Shown piece after piece: positions 1-5,040 of a stretch of DNA of 6,614 bases (its first letter is position 1; each line of letters begins with the position of its first letter). The position numbers and the translations under genes are program-made. Below the pieces are notes generated by a model. The model was not told the origin of the DNA, ran no database searches, and saw only the letters and a program-made list of their open reading frames with translations. The stretch lies in contig SLHW01000026.1 in assembly GCA_007135955.1 (NCBI GenBank), positions 1 through 6,614 on the forward strand. Direction: 5' to 3'. This DNA is from Candidatus Saccharimonadota bacterium (GTDB lineage: Bacteria; Patescibacteriota; Saccharimonadia; Saccharimonadales; SLHW01).

Positions 1-641
1 AGTTGCTGCTGGAGCGTGGTGTAGACGTGACTAATATTTCTGTATTACCAGAGCTCAACTTTGTCCTGACTGAAGACGAGGCAGTGTTTGTCACTGATCC
101 TGACAAAGAAATTGTCATGGAAGAAGAAGACATTCCGCAGCAGCAAGAGTTTGTCGATGATTTTGATCTTTTGATTGGTCAAACAGCAGTTCAAGATGAG
201 GGTCGTCCAGGTCGCAGGGTGGTTGTTTACGAGATTGCCGAAGATGGCAGCAGGAGTGTCTTGCAAGAAGTTACCGTACGACAACCAACCACACAGGTTG
301 TGGCTCGTGGTCGCCAAGCGCCTCGAGTTGTTGAGAATCGTGCAGCAATCTTAAGAGAAGCTGGCGTTCCTGAGAGTGATTTATATTATGCTGATTTTAT
401 AATTAATCGAGAATCGACCTGGCGCGTAGATGTAGTAAACAGCAGGGGCTGCATTGGCTTGGGACAGGCATGCCCTGATGGACTAGGGCCAGCTATGATA
501 GCAGCATGCCCTAACTGGCAAAATGATCCAGTCTGTCAAATACAAAGGATGAATACTTACGTCAATGGTCCTCGATTTGACCCTTACGGCGGTGGTTGGG
601 CAGGAGCATTTAATCATTGGCAACAGCGTGGCTGGTACTAG
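1..641 (+). CDS. Exported G5-domain cell-wall hydrolase, RpfB/YabE-like with lysozyme-like C-terminal domain (5' partial)
   Basis: The gene enters from the left edge. The TTG at 3-5 is almost certainly an internal Leu codon, because protein homology starts at once. Residues counted from it: 1-36 look like the second half of a DUF348 ubiquitin-like repeat; 37-103 are a G5 domain (E-E-E-D-I-P, then G-R-P-G-R-R and a closing V-V-A-R-G); 114-212 are a lysozyme-like transglycosylase domain. The likely catalytic Glu is E137 in N-R-E-S-T-W, followed by V-N-S-R-G-C-I-G-L-G-Q, and the protein ends G-W-Y as relatives do. Four cysteines in this domain (150, 157, 169, 178) could form two disulfides, fitting an exported enzyme. 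Known for the family: such proteins cut peptidoglycan, and G5 domains bind the wall. The signal peptide and earlier repeats would lie outside the window. Its place upstream of rsmA matches rpfB-ksgA of Actinobacteria. Family is confident; exact cleavage chemistry is inferred. Confidence 0.88.
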   Translation, partial: LLLERGVDVTNISVLPELNFVLTEDEAVFVTDPDKEIVMEEEDIPQQQEFVDDFDLLIGQTAVQDEGRPGRRVVVYEIAEDGSRSVLQEVTVRQPTTQVVARGRQAPRVVENRAAILREAGVPESDLYYADFIINRESTWRVDVVNSRGCIGLGQACPDGLGPAMIAACPNWQNDPVCQIQRMNTYVNGPRFDPYGGGWAGAFNHWQQRGWY

Positions 642-646
642 AACAA

Positions 647-674
647 TTACTTAACTGTATTATCCTGTTAAAAT
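647..674 (+). promoter_or_regulatory. Extended -10 promoter for the PPC/DUF296 gene, apparently leaderless
   Basis: An extended -10 (TG at 666-667, one base, then TAAAAT at 669-674) lies only six bases before the ATG at 681, so transcription should begin at or next to the A of the start codon. A weak -35 (TTACTT, 647-652) sits 16 bp upstream. No Shine-Dalgarno is present in the 39-base gap. This is inferred from sequence only. Confidence 0.45.
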
Positions 675-680
675 ATCTGC

Positions 681-1109
681 ATGACGTATCAATTCGATGG
701 TTATAATTATTTTGTCAAACTCGAGAAGGGCGAACAGCTGGTTAGCTCGCTAACACAGCTAGTAAAAGACGAGCAACTCTCGGGTGCATGGCTGAGCGGA
801 CTGGGTGCTGCACTATCAGTCGAGCTTGGTTATTACGACCTCGACACCAAAGAATATCTCTGGAAGCATATTGACGAAACCCTCGAGATAACTGGGCTCA
901 CCGGTAATGTCGCATGGCATGAAGGTGAGCCGGCTCTGCACATTCACGGTTCATTCTCAGACCGAGATATGCGTGGGTTTGGTGGCCACGTCAAAGAACT
1001 GGTAGTTGGTGGCACATGTGAGGTATTTCTGCACCTAAAGCAGGGCAGTGACAAGTTAAAGCGCAAAAAAGACCCCGATACCGGGCTTAATTTATTAGAT
1101 ATTGCTTGA
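681..1109 (+). CDS. PPC (plants and prokaryotes conserved)/DUF296 domain protein
   Basis: This 142-residue protein is a single PPC/DUF296 domain. Visible hallmarks are G-A-W-L-S-G-L-G-A-A (35-44), then L-G-Y-Y-D, the histidine motif H87-I-H89-G-S-F-S-D, and G-G-H103 before the hydrophobic strand with E-V-F-L-H-L. The three histidines correspond to positions that bind a metal in some prokaryotic PPC structures. The family forms trimers; plant members carry AT-hooks and bind DNA, while the role of stand-alone bacterial versions is unsettled. No AT-hook, signal peptide or membrane segment is seen, but the C-terminal tail is basic (K-L-K-R-K-K, 125-130). Start chosen at 681 because it is the first ATG after the wall-hydrolase stop and lies just downstream of a good -10. 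It ends with TGA. Nothing nearby fixes its substrate or partner; a DNA-binding or small-molecule role would be a guess. Confidence 0.85.
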   Translation: MTYQFDGYNYFVKLEKGEQLVSSLTQLVKDEQLSGAWLSGLGAALSVELGYYDLDTKEYLWKHIDETLEITGLTGNVAWHEGEPALHIHGSFSDRDMRGFGGHVKELVVGGTCEVFLHLKQGSDKLKRKKDPDTGLNLLDIA

Positions 1110-1135
1110 TTTTACGTATAGGCATAAGCGATACT
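1106..1135 (+). promoter_or_regulatory. Possible promoter for the coiled-coil membrane protein gene
   Basis: TTGATT (1106-1111) overlaps the stop codon of the preceding gene and is followed after 18 bp by GATACT (1130-1135), ten bases before the ATG at 1146. AAGG at 1136-1139 is a weak Shine-Dalgarno six bases from the ATG. If the promoter is real, the leader is only about four bases and that motif would not be in the message. Either reading, promoter or in-operon ribosome site, is possible. Confidence 0.3.
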
Positions 1136-1145
1136 AAGGTTACAC

Positions 1146-1715
1146 ATGGAGCAATATCAATCAACCCATCCTGTAGAGAAATCAGGTATACCTACCTGGG
1201 TAACTGTACTTTTAGTAGTGATAGCGATTGTTGGCATCGTTGCTGGGGTGTATTTTTGGCAAGCTAGCAAGGTATCCGAAGTAGAGCGTCAGGCACAACA
1301 ACTACAAGAGCAGCTTAGCGCAGTTAGCGCTCAAGATGCCGTGTTGGGTACAGGCAGCACCTTATCGAGCGGTTCATCTAATAGTGAGTCATCAGCTAGA
1401 CCTGCTCGACAACTTATCACCGGCCAGATTCGACAAGAACAAGCCGGCAGTGATGTGGTGGTTGCTTGTCATGTCCTAACTAGTAGTATTGATACCCTGT
1501 GGGTGCGTTATGGCAACACTCTATCGCCACAAAAACTTACCGATAAACAACAAGAAGACTTTACCGAAGGCGAACCAAATATATATAACAGCTACTCAGT
1601 TATTATTCCCGCTGAAGCAATCGAGCCAGGCAAGCTATTTAGCTATCAGTGCCTCGGCTCCAAGGGTAGTGAAACCTACCGGGCCGGTATCGCTTCATTT
1701 ACGTCTTTGCAATAA
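1146..1715 (+). CDS. Single-pass membrane protein with coiled coil and external beta-rich domain, function unknown
   Basis: I do not recognise a named family. The 189-residue product has a short cytoplasmic N-terminus (1-16), one membrane helix (about 17-38), a predicted coiled coil rich in Gln/Glu (about 41-61), a Ser/Gly linker (66-84), then a compact domain of about 100 residues. That domain alternates hydrophobic and polar residues and contains the strand-like V-V-V-A-C-H-V and L-F-S-Y-Q-C-L, each with one cysteine (C108 and C169). Two cysteines in opposite strands would suit a disulfide across an Ig- or FN3-like sandwich. The positive-inside rule is only weakly helpful, but the layout suggests the C-terminal domain is outside the cell. 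It lies between a PPC gene and rsmA. A role in envelope interaction or as a partner of the upstream wall hydrolase is inference from position and topology only. Confidence 0.75.
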   Translation: MEQYQSTHPVEKSGIPTWVTVLLVVIAIVGIVAGVYFWQASKVSEVERQAQQLQEQLSAVSAQDAVLGTGSTLSSGSSNSESSARPARQLITGQIRQEQAGSDVVVACHVLTSSIDTLWVRYGNTLSPQKLTDKQQEDFTEGEPNIYNSYSVIIPAEAIEPGKLFSYQCLGSKGSETYRAGIASFTSLQ

Positions 1716-1750
1716 GTCTTTATCCTTTTGCATCTCGACCCGGTAACAGA

Positions 1751-1778
1751 TTAAAGGGCGCGCGATTCATGCTACCAT
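1751..1778 (+). promoter_or_regulatory. Candidate rsmA promoter with extended -10
   Basis: TG at 1770-1771, one base, then TACCAT (1773-1778) resembles an extended -10, with TTAAAG (1751-1756) as a poor -35 at 16 bp. It would place the first transcribed base about at the ATG at 1786, making a leaderless message. The alternative is read-through from upstream with AAAGGG (1753-1758) as ribosome site for one of the upstream ATGs. Weak evidence either way. Confidence 0.25.
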
Positions 1779-2565
1779 GATAGCTATGACAACAGATGCA
1801 AAAAAATCACTCGGACAGCATTGGCTCAGTGATGAGTTGAGCCTTGAGGCAATGTGCGTTGCTGCTGATCTGCTGCAGGGTGACACGGTGCTTGAGATCG
1901 GTCCTGGTACTGGTGAGTTAACAACAAAACTACTTGAGAAGGGTGCGAATGTTATCGCACTAGAAATTGATCAGCGACTACACCCCGAACTAATTAGGCG
2001 GTTCAGCGCATATGATGCGAACTTTAGTTTAGTAGCTGGCGATATCCGCACATATGATCTTACACAACTACCGTCACCCTACAAGATTGTTGCTAATATT
2101 CCATACTACTTGACCAGTCATCTACTCAGAATTATCTCTGAGTCAGCTAATCCACCAACGAGAGCAACTCTATTAGTGCAAAAAGAGGTAGCCGAGCGGG
2201 TGACCGCTGAGCCTGGTGATATGTCAGTCTTGGGTGTCAGCACTCAGTTTTATTGGCAGACAGCATTGGGTGCTGTGGTGCCAAAACTGCTTTTCGCACC
2301 ACCACCAAAAGTCGATTCGCAAATCCTGATATTGCAGTACCGCCCAAAGCCATTGTTTGATGTAGATGAAAAAGCCTTTTTCCGTGTGGTTAAGGCTGGA
2401 TTTTCCGAAAGGCGCAAAAAGCTCCGTAGTAGCTTAGCAGGTGGTTTGCAACTGCCAAAAACAGAAGTAGAGCAATTGCTCGAGAAGGCTAGCATCAACC
2501 CAAACGCTCGAGCACAAGAGCTATCACTTGAAGATTGGAACAGACTCTATCAAGCTATTTCGTAA
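1777..2565 (+). CDS. rsmA: 16S rRNA adenine(1518/1519)-N6-dimethyltransferase RsmA (KsgA)
   Basis: RsmA uses S-adenosylmethionine to dimethylate two adjacent adenines in the 3'-end loop of 16S rRNA, a late checkpoint in 30S assembly. The 262-residue length is normal for the family. Visible motifs, numbered from the ATG at 1777, are K-S-L-G-Q-H-W-L (10-17), SAM-binding motif I E-I-G-P-G-T-G (40-46), the acidic ribose-binding E63-I-D, G-D at 88-89, the catalytic N-I-P-Y motif (107-110), Q-K-E-V-A-E-R (135-141) and P-P-P-K-V-D-S (175-181), followed by the C-terminal helical domain with F-S-E-R-R-K-K-L-R. Two starts are possible, 1777 and 1786; the second gives M-T-T-D-A-K-K-S and fits the candidate -10 better, while the first overlaps a tiny upstream frame. 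The gene is 61 bases past the membrane-protein gene. Function is secure; the exact start is not. Confidence 0.97.
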   Translation: MIAMTTDAKKSLGQHWLSDELSLEAMCVAADLLQGDTVLEIGPGTGELTTKLLEKGANVIALEIDQRLHPELIRRFSAYDANFSLVAGDIRTYDLTQLPSPYKIVANIPYYLTSHLLRIISESANPPTRATLLVQKEVAERVTAEPGDMSVLGVSTQFYWQTALGAVVPKLLFAPPPKVDSQILILQYRPKPLFDVDEKAFFRVVKAGFSERRKKLRSSLAGGLQLPKTEVEQLLEKASINPNARAQELSLEDWNRLYQAIS

Positions 2566-2614
2566 AAATTGGCAAGCAGTTGTCTTAAGCGCACTCCCCC
2601 ACCCCTGCCCTTTT

Positions 2615-2642
2615 AAAAATGCTTGACGCGTCAAGCATTTTT
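2615..2642. promoter_or_regulatory. Perfect 28-bp palindrome: likely MarR operator and/or rsmA terminator
   Basis: The left arm AAAAATGCTTGACG (2615-2628) is exactly the reverse complement of 2629-2642, with no spacer. The arm contains TTGACG (2623-2628), the -35 of the marR promoter, so a dimer bound here would block RNA polymerase; MarR proteins commonly repress their own genes through such symmetric sites. In RNA it would fold into a 12-bp hairpin with a CGCG loop and end in seven T (2638-2644), 49 bases after the rsmA stop, so it could equally act as an intrinsic terminator. Both roles are compatible. Confidence 0.7.
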
Positions 2643-2652
2643 TTACTACAAT
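2623..2652 (+). promoter_or_regulatory. marR promoter
   Basis: TTGACG (2623-2628) and TACAAT (2647-2652) each match the sigma-70 type consensus at five of six positions, with 18 bp between. The ATG at 2665 lies 12 bases after the -10, leaving a leader of about five bases and no Shine-Dalgarno. Confidence 0.65.
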
Positions 2653-2664
2653 ATGTAATTAGTT

Positions 2665-3141
2665 ATGGCTCTACACAACAAGCAATCAACCGCACTTGAC
2701 GAAATACCATATTTATTGCACCATTTATCATTTTTACGTGACAAAGAAGTTGATAAAGCTTTGGCAGAAGAGCTAGATCTCGGCCTGTCCCAACTCAAAG
2801 TCCTGTACGTGCTTGATAAATGGCCCTTTTCTCAGCAACGCTCAGTTGCCCGGATTTTAGGTCAAGATGACTCCGGTGTTAGTCGGATTATTAATCAATT
2901 AGCTCAGCGTAATCTGGTAGAGCGTAAGTCTAACCCCAAGGATCGTCGCCAGCAGATAATCACTATGACTGCCGCTGGTAGTGAGCTAATGCAACAAGCT
3001 CGAACAATTACGCAATCATGTCATGAAGCAGCACTTGCCGGCCTATCAACTGAGCAACGCCAGCAGCTTCGCACTATCCTTGAGCAGTTGCATCGCCGTA
3101 GTTGCACCCCTGAAGCCGGCTGCGAACGCTACATTCGGTAG
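2665..3141 (+). CDS. MarR-family winged-helix transcriptional regulator
   Basis: This 158-residue protein has the usual MarR size and layout: N-terminal dimer helices (about 12-37), a winged helix from about 42 to 105, and C-terminal dimer helices (about 106-145). The recognition region reads D-D-S-G-V-S-R-I-I-N-Q-L, and the wing carries the family signature N-P-K-D-R-R-Q (90-96) followed by I-T-M-T-A-A-G. Family members are dimers that usually repress their own and neighbouring genes and release DNA on binding a small ligand or on cysteine oxidation. Three cysteines (119, 147, 153) lie in the C-terminal part, two of them five residues apart in the tail, so redox or metal sensing is possible but not shown. 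The start at 2665 is set by the promoter and the lack of any earlier in-frame start after the palindrome. The likely operator is the palindrome over its own -35. No obvious drug pump or redox enzyme lies beside it, so its target is unknown. Confidence 0.92.
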   Translation: MALHNKQSTALDEIPYLLHHLSFLRDKEVDKALAEELDLGLSQLKVLYVLDKWPFSQQRSVARILGQDDSGVSRIINQLAQRNLVERKSNPKDRRQQIITMTAAGSELMQQARTITQSCHEAALAGLSTEQRQQLRTILEQLHRRSCTPEAGCERYIR

Positions 3142-3157
3142 CAAAATATAAGCATTA

Positions 3158-3166
3158 TGGTATAAT
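3158..3166 (+). promoter_or_regulatory. ssrA (tmRNA) extended -10 promoter
   Basis: TG at 3158-3159, one base, then a perfect TATAAT (3161-3166). The mature tmRNA 5' end at 3177 is ten bases further, leaving a precursor leader of a few bases for RNase P to remove. No convincing -35 is seen, as is common with extended -10 promoters. Confidence 0.7.
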
Positions 3167-3176
3167 ACTTAGTGAT

Positions 3177-3562
3177 GGGGCTGAATTTTAAGCTCGACGT
3201 TAGCACGTTAACAGTTAGATCAGCAGGTCGCTTGTCAGCGTTATAGACAAAACTACATTTAGATGCAAATTCTTTTGTACAGCGTGTAGCTAGCATGTTC
3301 CGCATGCCAGTTCTCGCACCAGCTTACGCATAAATACGTAAGCCGTTACTGTATCAACGCCAGATAGATACACGTGACGCCATATTTTCTGGCTGCTTAT
3401 TCACAAGAGATCCATAGTGAATAATAAGCTTTTTGGATCACCTCTACCCGAGTTTTTTGTTTGTTTCAATCCCGGGAGAGAATACTAAACAAACTACACC
3501 TGTAGGACAGACTAACTGAACGACTAGCGGACCCGGAGGGCAGATCTCCGGCAGCTCCACCA
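3177..3562 (+). ncRNA. ssrA: tmRNA (transfer-messenger RNA), about 386 nt
   Basis: tmRNA, with SmpB, frees stalled ribosomes and adds a degradation tag. Visible structure: acceptor GGGGCTG (3177-3183) pairs with CAGCTCC (3552-3558), then encoded ACCA (3559-3562). Helix 2 pairs 3198-3203, 3206-3209 and 3212-3218 with 3524-3529, 3519-3522 and 3512-3518. PK1: 3229-3232/3237-3240 and 3233-3236/3246-3249. The resume codon GCA is at 3265, 89th base (90th in E. coli), with the TAG trinucleotide at -5 to -3. The tag frame runs 22 codons, ending V-L-A-P-A-Y-A and TAA (3331-3333) inside the loop of helix 5 (3322-3328/3337-3343). PK2: 3350-3355/3367-3372 and 3359-3364/3388-3393. PK3: 3397-3404/3417-3424 and 3409-3413/3435-3439. 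PK4: 3442-3450/3473-3480 and GTTTGTTT 3459-3466/3487-3494. Odd: the T arm (3533-3551) is a 6-bp stem with loop GGCAGAT, lacking TTCRA. Confidence 0.95.
3265..3333 (+). other. tmRNA tag-peptide reading frame
   Basis: The frame opens at GCA (3265-3267), reads A-N-S-F-V-Q and so on for 22 codons, and closes at TAA. The finished tag, including the alanine carried by the tmRNA, would be 23 residues, about twice the usual length. The hydrophobic, alanine-rich end (L-A-P-A-Y-A) is the kind of C-terminus read by ClpXP-type proteases. The frame is supported by the position of the resume codon after PK1 and by the stop lying in the helix 5 loop. Confidence 0.85.
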
Positions 3563-3710
3563 TTCTTCACCAAGGCTTCGAATGGCAGACCATATCATCG
3601 GATGTAACTCGCCAATCGGAGCGTTTTTATTTCTGTCAACAATAAAGAGCGTTCCTCTAAGTTTTATCCGAAACAAGGAAATATATATACCTAAAAATCT
3701 ACCAAATAAA
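3563..3710. other. Spacer between ssrA and the bidirectional terminator, no gene seen
   Basis: This A+T-rich stretch has no coding frame of note and no tRNA. It holds one weak fold: GGAGCG (3618-3623) with CGTTCC (3650-3655, one G-U) and TTTATT (3626-3631) with AATAAA (3641-3646). The run GCGTTTTTATTT near 3621-3632 could mark a weak ssrA terminator or processing region. The clear terminator lies just beyond, at 3711-3738. Confidence 0.4.
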
Positions 3711-3745
3711 AAACAGCGCTCAATTAAGAGCGCTGTTTAGTTTTT
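3711..3745. terminator. Bidirectional intrinsic terminator between ssrA and fas1
   Basis: AAACAGCGCTC (3711-3721) and GAGCGCTGTTT (3728-3738) form a perfect 11-bp stem around a six-base loop. On the + strand it is followed by AG and five T, ending ssrA transcripts. On the minus strand the A tract at 3708-3713 supplies the T run, 17 bases past the fas1 stop. It suits the convergent layout. Confidence 0.88.
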
Positions 3746-3754
3746 CCAAAAAGA

Positions 3755-4345
3755 TTATTGATCTTCTGGAAGCAGGACGCCATCGATAACATGGATGACA
3801 CCGTTGGTTGCCTGGATGTCAGTTGTGGTAACGAGGATACCATTGACACGGACACCTTCGTCAGTAACTGAAATAGTGACCGTTTGACCATTGACGGTGG
3901 TAACTTCTTGACCGTCAAGCTCTACGACGTCAGCTGCGAGGAATTCGCCTGCTATCACGTGGTAGGTGAGGATGTCGGCTAGGTTGTCACTTGCAAGTAG
4001 CTCCTCAGCAGTAATGCCAAGGTCTGCCAATGCTGCATCAAATGCTGCATCAGTTGGTGCAAAGACCGTAAACGGACCTTCACCTGCCAGTGTATCAACC
4101 AGGTCTGCAGCCTGTAGTGCTGCAACTAGTGTTGTGAAATCTGGGCTACCAGCGGCTATCTCAACAATGTTTTCTGTTGGACCGACTGGAGCTTCGTCGA
4201 CTACCTGTTCGGTGTCTTGTTGCTCTACTGCTTCTTCTTCGTCATCGTCTACGTTTGCGAAAAACAAAAACGCACCTACTGCTACCACCAACACAGCAAC
4301 GACAACCCAGATCAAAGCCTTGTTACTTTTGTCTGATTGTTCCAT
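3755..4345 (-). CDS. Membrane-anchored fasciclin (FAS1) domain protein
   Basis: This 196-residue protein has a short N-terminus, one membrane helix (about 10-30) with no clear cleavage site or lipobox, a strongly acidic linker (33-58, with D-D-D-E-E-E), and one FAS1 domain (about 60-193). FAS1 hallmarks are G-P-F-T-V-F-A-P-T-D-A-A-F (90-102), Y128-H129 in the Y-H motif, and N-G-V-I-H-V-I-D-G-V-L-L-P (181-193). Known for the family: FAS1 domains sit outside the cell and mediate adhesion or matrix contacts. Here the domain would be displayed on the surface by an uncleaved anchor. The start is fixed by a strong Shine-Dalgarno nine bases upstream. The gene lies 46 bases downstream of tetR on the same strand, so the two may be co-transcribed and the regulator may control surface display; a separate promoter is also possible. 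A contribution to cell-cell attachment is inferred. Confidence 0.93.
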   Translation of the reverse strand: MEQSDKSNKALIWVVVAVLVVAVGAFLFFANVDDDEEEAVEQQDTEQVVDEAPVGPTENIVEIAAGSPDFTTLVAALQAADLVDTLAGEGPFTVFAPTDAAFDAALADLGITAEELLASDNLADILTYHVIAGEFLAADVVELDGQEVTTVNGQTVTISVTDEGVRVNGILVTTTDIQATNGVIHVIDGVLLPEDQ

Positions 4346-4354
4346 TTGTTAGAA

Positions 4355-4362
4355 CCCTCCTT
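4355..4362 (-). promoter_or_regulatory. Strong Shine-Dalgarno of the FAS1 gene
   Basis: AAGGAGGG on the minus strand, nine bases before the ATG. It is the only canonical, well-spaced ribosome site in the window and contrasts with the near-leaderless starts of other genes, suggesting high expression of the FAS1 protein. Confidence 0.85.
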
Positions 4363-4374
4363 AGATTTGTTATT

Positions 4375-4394
4375 ACTCTACCATGATAACGTTA
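4375..4394 (-). promoter_or_regulatory. Possible fas1 promoter with adjacent palindrome
   Basis: On the minus strand an extended -10, TG then one base then TAGAGT (4383 down to 4375), lies upstream of the Shine-Dalgarno. Directly before it is the palindrome TAACGTTA (4387-4394), which overlaps the tetR stop and shares the core AACGTT with a palindrome in the tetR promoter. It could be a local operator. No good -35 is seen. Confidence 0.3.
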
Positions 4395-4982
4395 ATCGTT
4401 TACCTTTTGCAATACGTCTCCTCGAACCGCACGCAAAACAAAACCATGGATAGACGAAATTAGTGCTTCCCGCTCATCGGGAGTTGGCGAGGCTGGAAAA
4501 TACTCTAGTAGAAATCCGTTAATTGCATGAGCAATCACTTTTGCCTCTGTATCGACAGTCTGCTCTAGTCGGAATTCACCAGACACTACACCGCGATTTA
4601 GCACCTCTGTGATGTGGATATAAGCAGTCTTGGGCAGATAGCCTTCAGGATTTTTCTGATAGTTATCACGGAAGTGCATGTAATATTTCAAGACAAAAAC
4701 AATATCTAGAGCATTATCAAGCTGAAAACCAATTCGATCTCGCAGCATTTCGCTTGCCGAGTTACGCTCTGGTAGTGCTGCTCGTTTTTGACCAAGCTGC
4801 TTAACTGTCGAGTCAAACAATTTTTTAAGTAAAGTCTCCTTATCCTTAAAATAGTGATATGTCACCGACAGCGATATGCCAGTTGCTTCTGACAAACGGC
4901 GCATACTTAGTCCTTGGTAACCGCGAAGAGCAAACAGCTCTTTGGCCGCTTCTTCGATCGTCATTTTGGTATTTATTGCCAT
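4392..4982 (-). CDS. TetR-family transcriptional regulator
   Basis: The 196-residue product has the TetR plan: an N-terminal DNA-binding domain (about 7-53) with I-E-E-A-A-K-E-L-F-A-L-R-G-Y, the helix-turn-helix around 26-45 (S-M-R-R-L-S-E-A-T-G-I-S, then T-Y-H-Y-F-K-D-K-E-T-L), and an all-helical ligand and dimer domain after it. The Y-x-Y-F-x-x-K-E-x-L pattern is the family signature. Members are dimeric repressors released by a small ligand; the C-terminal half does not tell me which. Start at 4982 is favoured because the promoter's predicted first base is about three bases upstream; an internal ATG at 4964 is the alternative and would still keep the whole DNA-binding domain. It is divergent from typA and upstream of fas1, so self-repression, fas1 control or both are the simplest hypotheses. 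Confidence 0.93.
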   Translation of the reverse strand: MAINTKMTIEEAAKELFALRGYQGLSMRRLSEATGISLSVTYHYFKDKETLLKKLFDSTVKQLGQKRAALPERNSASEMLRDRIGFQLDNALDIVFVLKYYMHFRDNYQKNPEGYLPKTAYIHITEVLNRGVVSGEFRLEQTVDTEAKVIAHAINGFLLEYFPASPTPDEREALISSIHGFVLRAVRGDVLQKVND

Positions 4983-4991
4983 ATGACTTGT

Positions 4992-5020
4992 ATTGTAGAT
5001 AGAACGTTCGTTATAGTCAA
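4992..5020 (-). promoter_or_regulatory. tetR promoter
   Basis: On the minus strand TTGACT (5020-5015) and TACAAT (4997-4992) match the consensus at five of six positions each, with the ideal 17-bp spacer. The ATG is nine bases after the -10, so the leader is about three bases, and there is no Shine-Dalgarno. The spacer holds the palindrome GAACGTTC (5002-5009). Confidence 0.75.
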
Positions 5021-5040
5021 TAGTATTTTCGTTCGGGAAC
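5002..5040. promoter_or_regulatory. Symmetric repeats between tetR and typA, possible TetR operators
   Basis: GAACGTTC (5002-5009) is an eight-base palindrome inside the tetR promoter spacer. GTTC-GG-GAAC (5031-5040) is a second inverted repeat directly before the typA -10. Both include CGTTCG (5005-5010 and 5030-5035), 25 bp apart. Binding at the first would block tetR; at the second, typA. No footprint-like extended symmetry is visible, so this is tentative. Confidence 0.4.

Noticed and set aside
45..317. 90-codon minus-strand frame
   Set aside because: It is antisense to the G5 domain, with no start signals or recognisable domain.
1107..1109. TGA as a recoded glycine codon
   Set aside because: The PPC domain is complete at this point and a new gene begins 37 bases later; no long gene here has an internal TGA.
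1489..1746. 85-codon + strand frame
   Set aside because: It overlaps the end of the membrane-protein gene in another frame and has no family features or ribosome site.
2250..2498. 82-codon minus-strand frame
   Set aside because: It is antisense to the conserved C-terminal half of rsmA.
3545..3562. tRNA 3' end (acceptor strand plus CCA)
   Set aside because: Its partner strand is at 3177, and the span between holds tmRNA pseudoknots and a tag frame, so it belongs to ssrA.
3724..3918. 64-codon minus-strand frame
   Set aside because: It is out of frame with fas1 and runs into the terminator stem.
3966..4386. Open frames of 128 and 69 codons on the + strand opposite fas1
   Set aside because: The translations are Ser/Ala/Thr- or Leu/Arg-rich antisense shadows of a gene with clear FAS1 motifs on the other strand.
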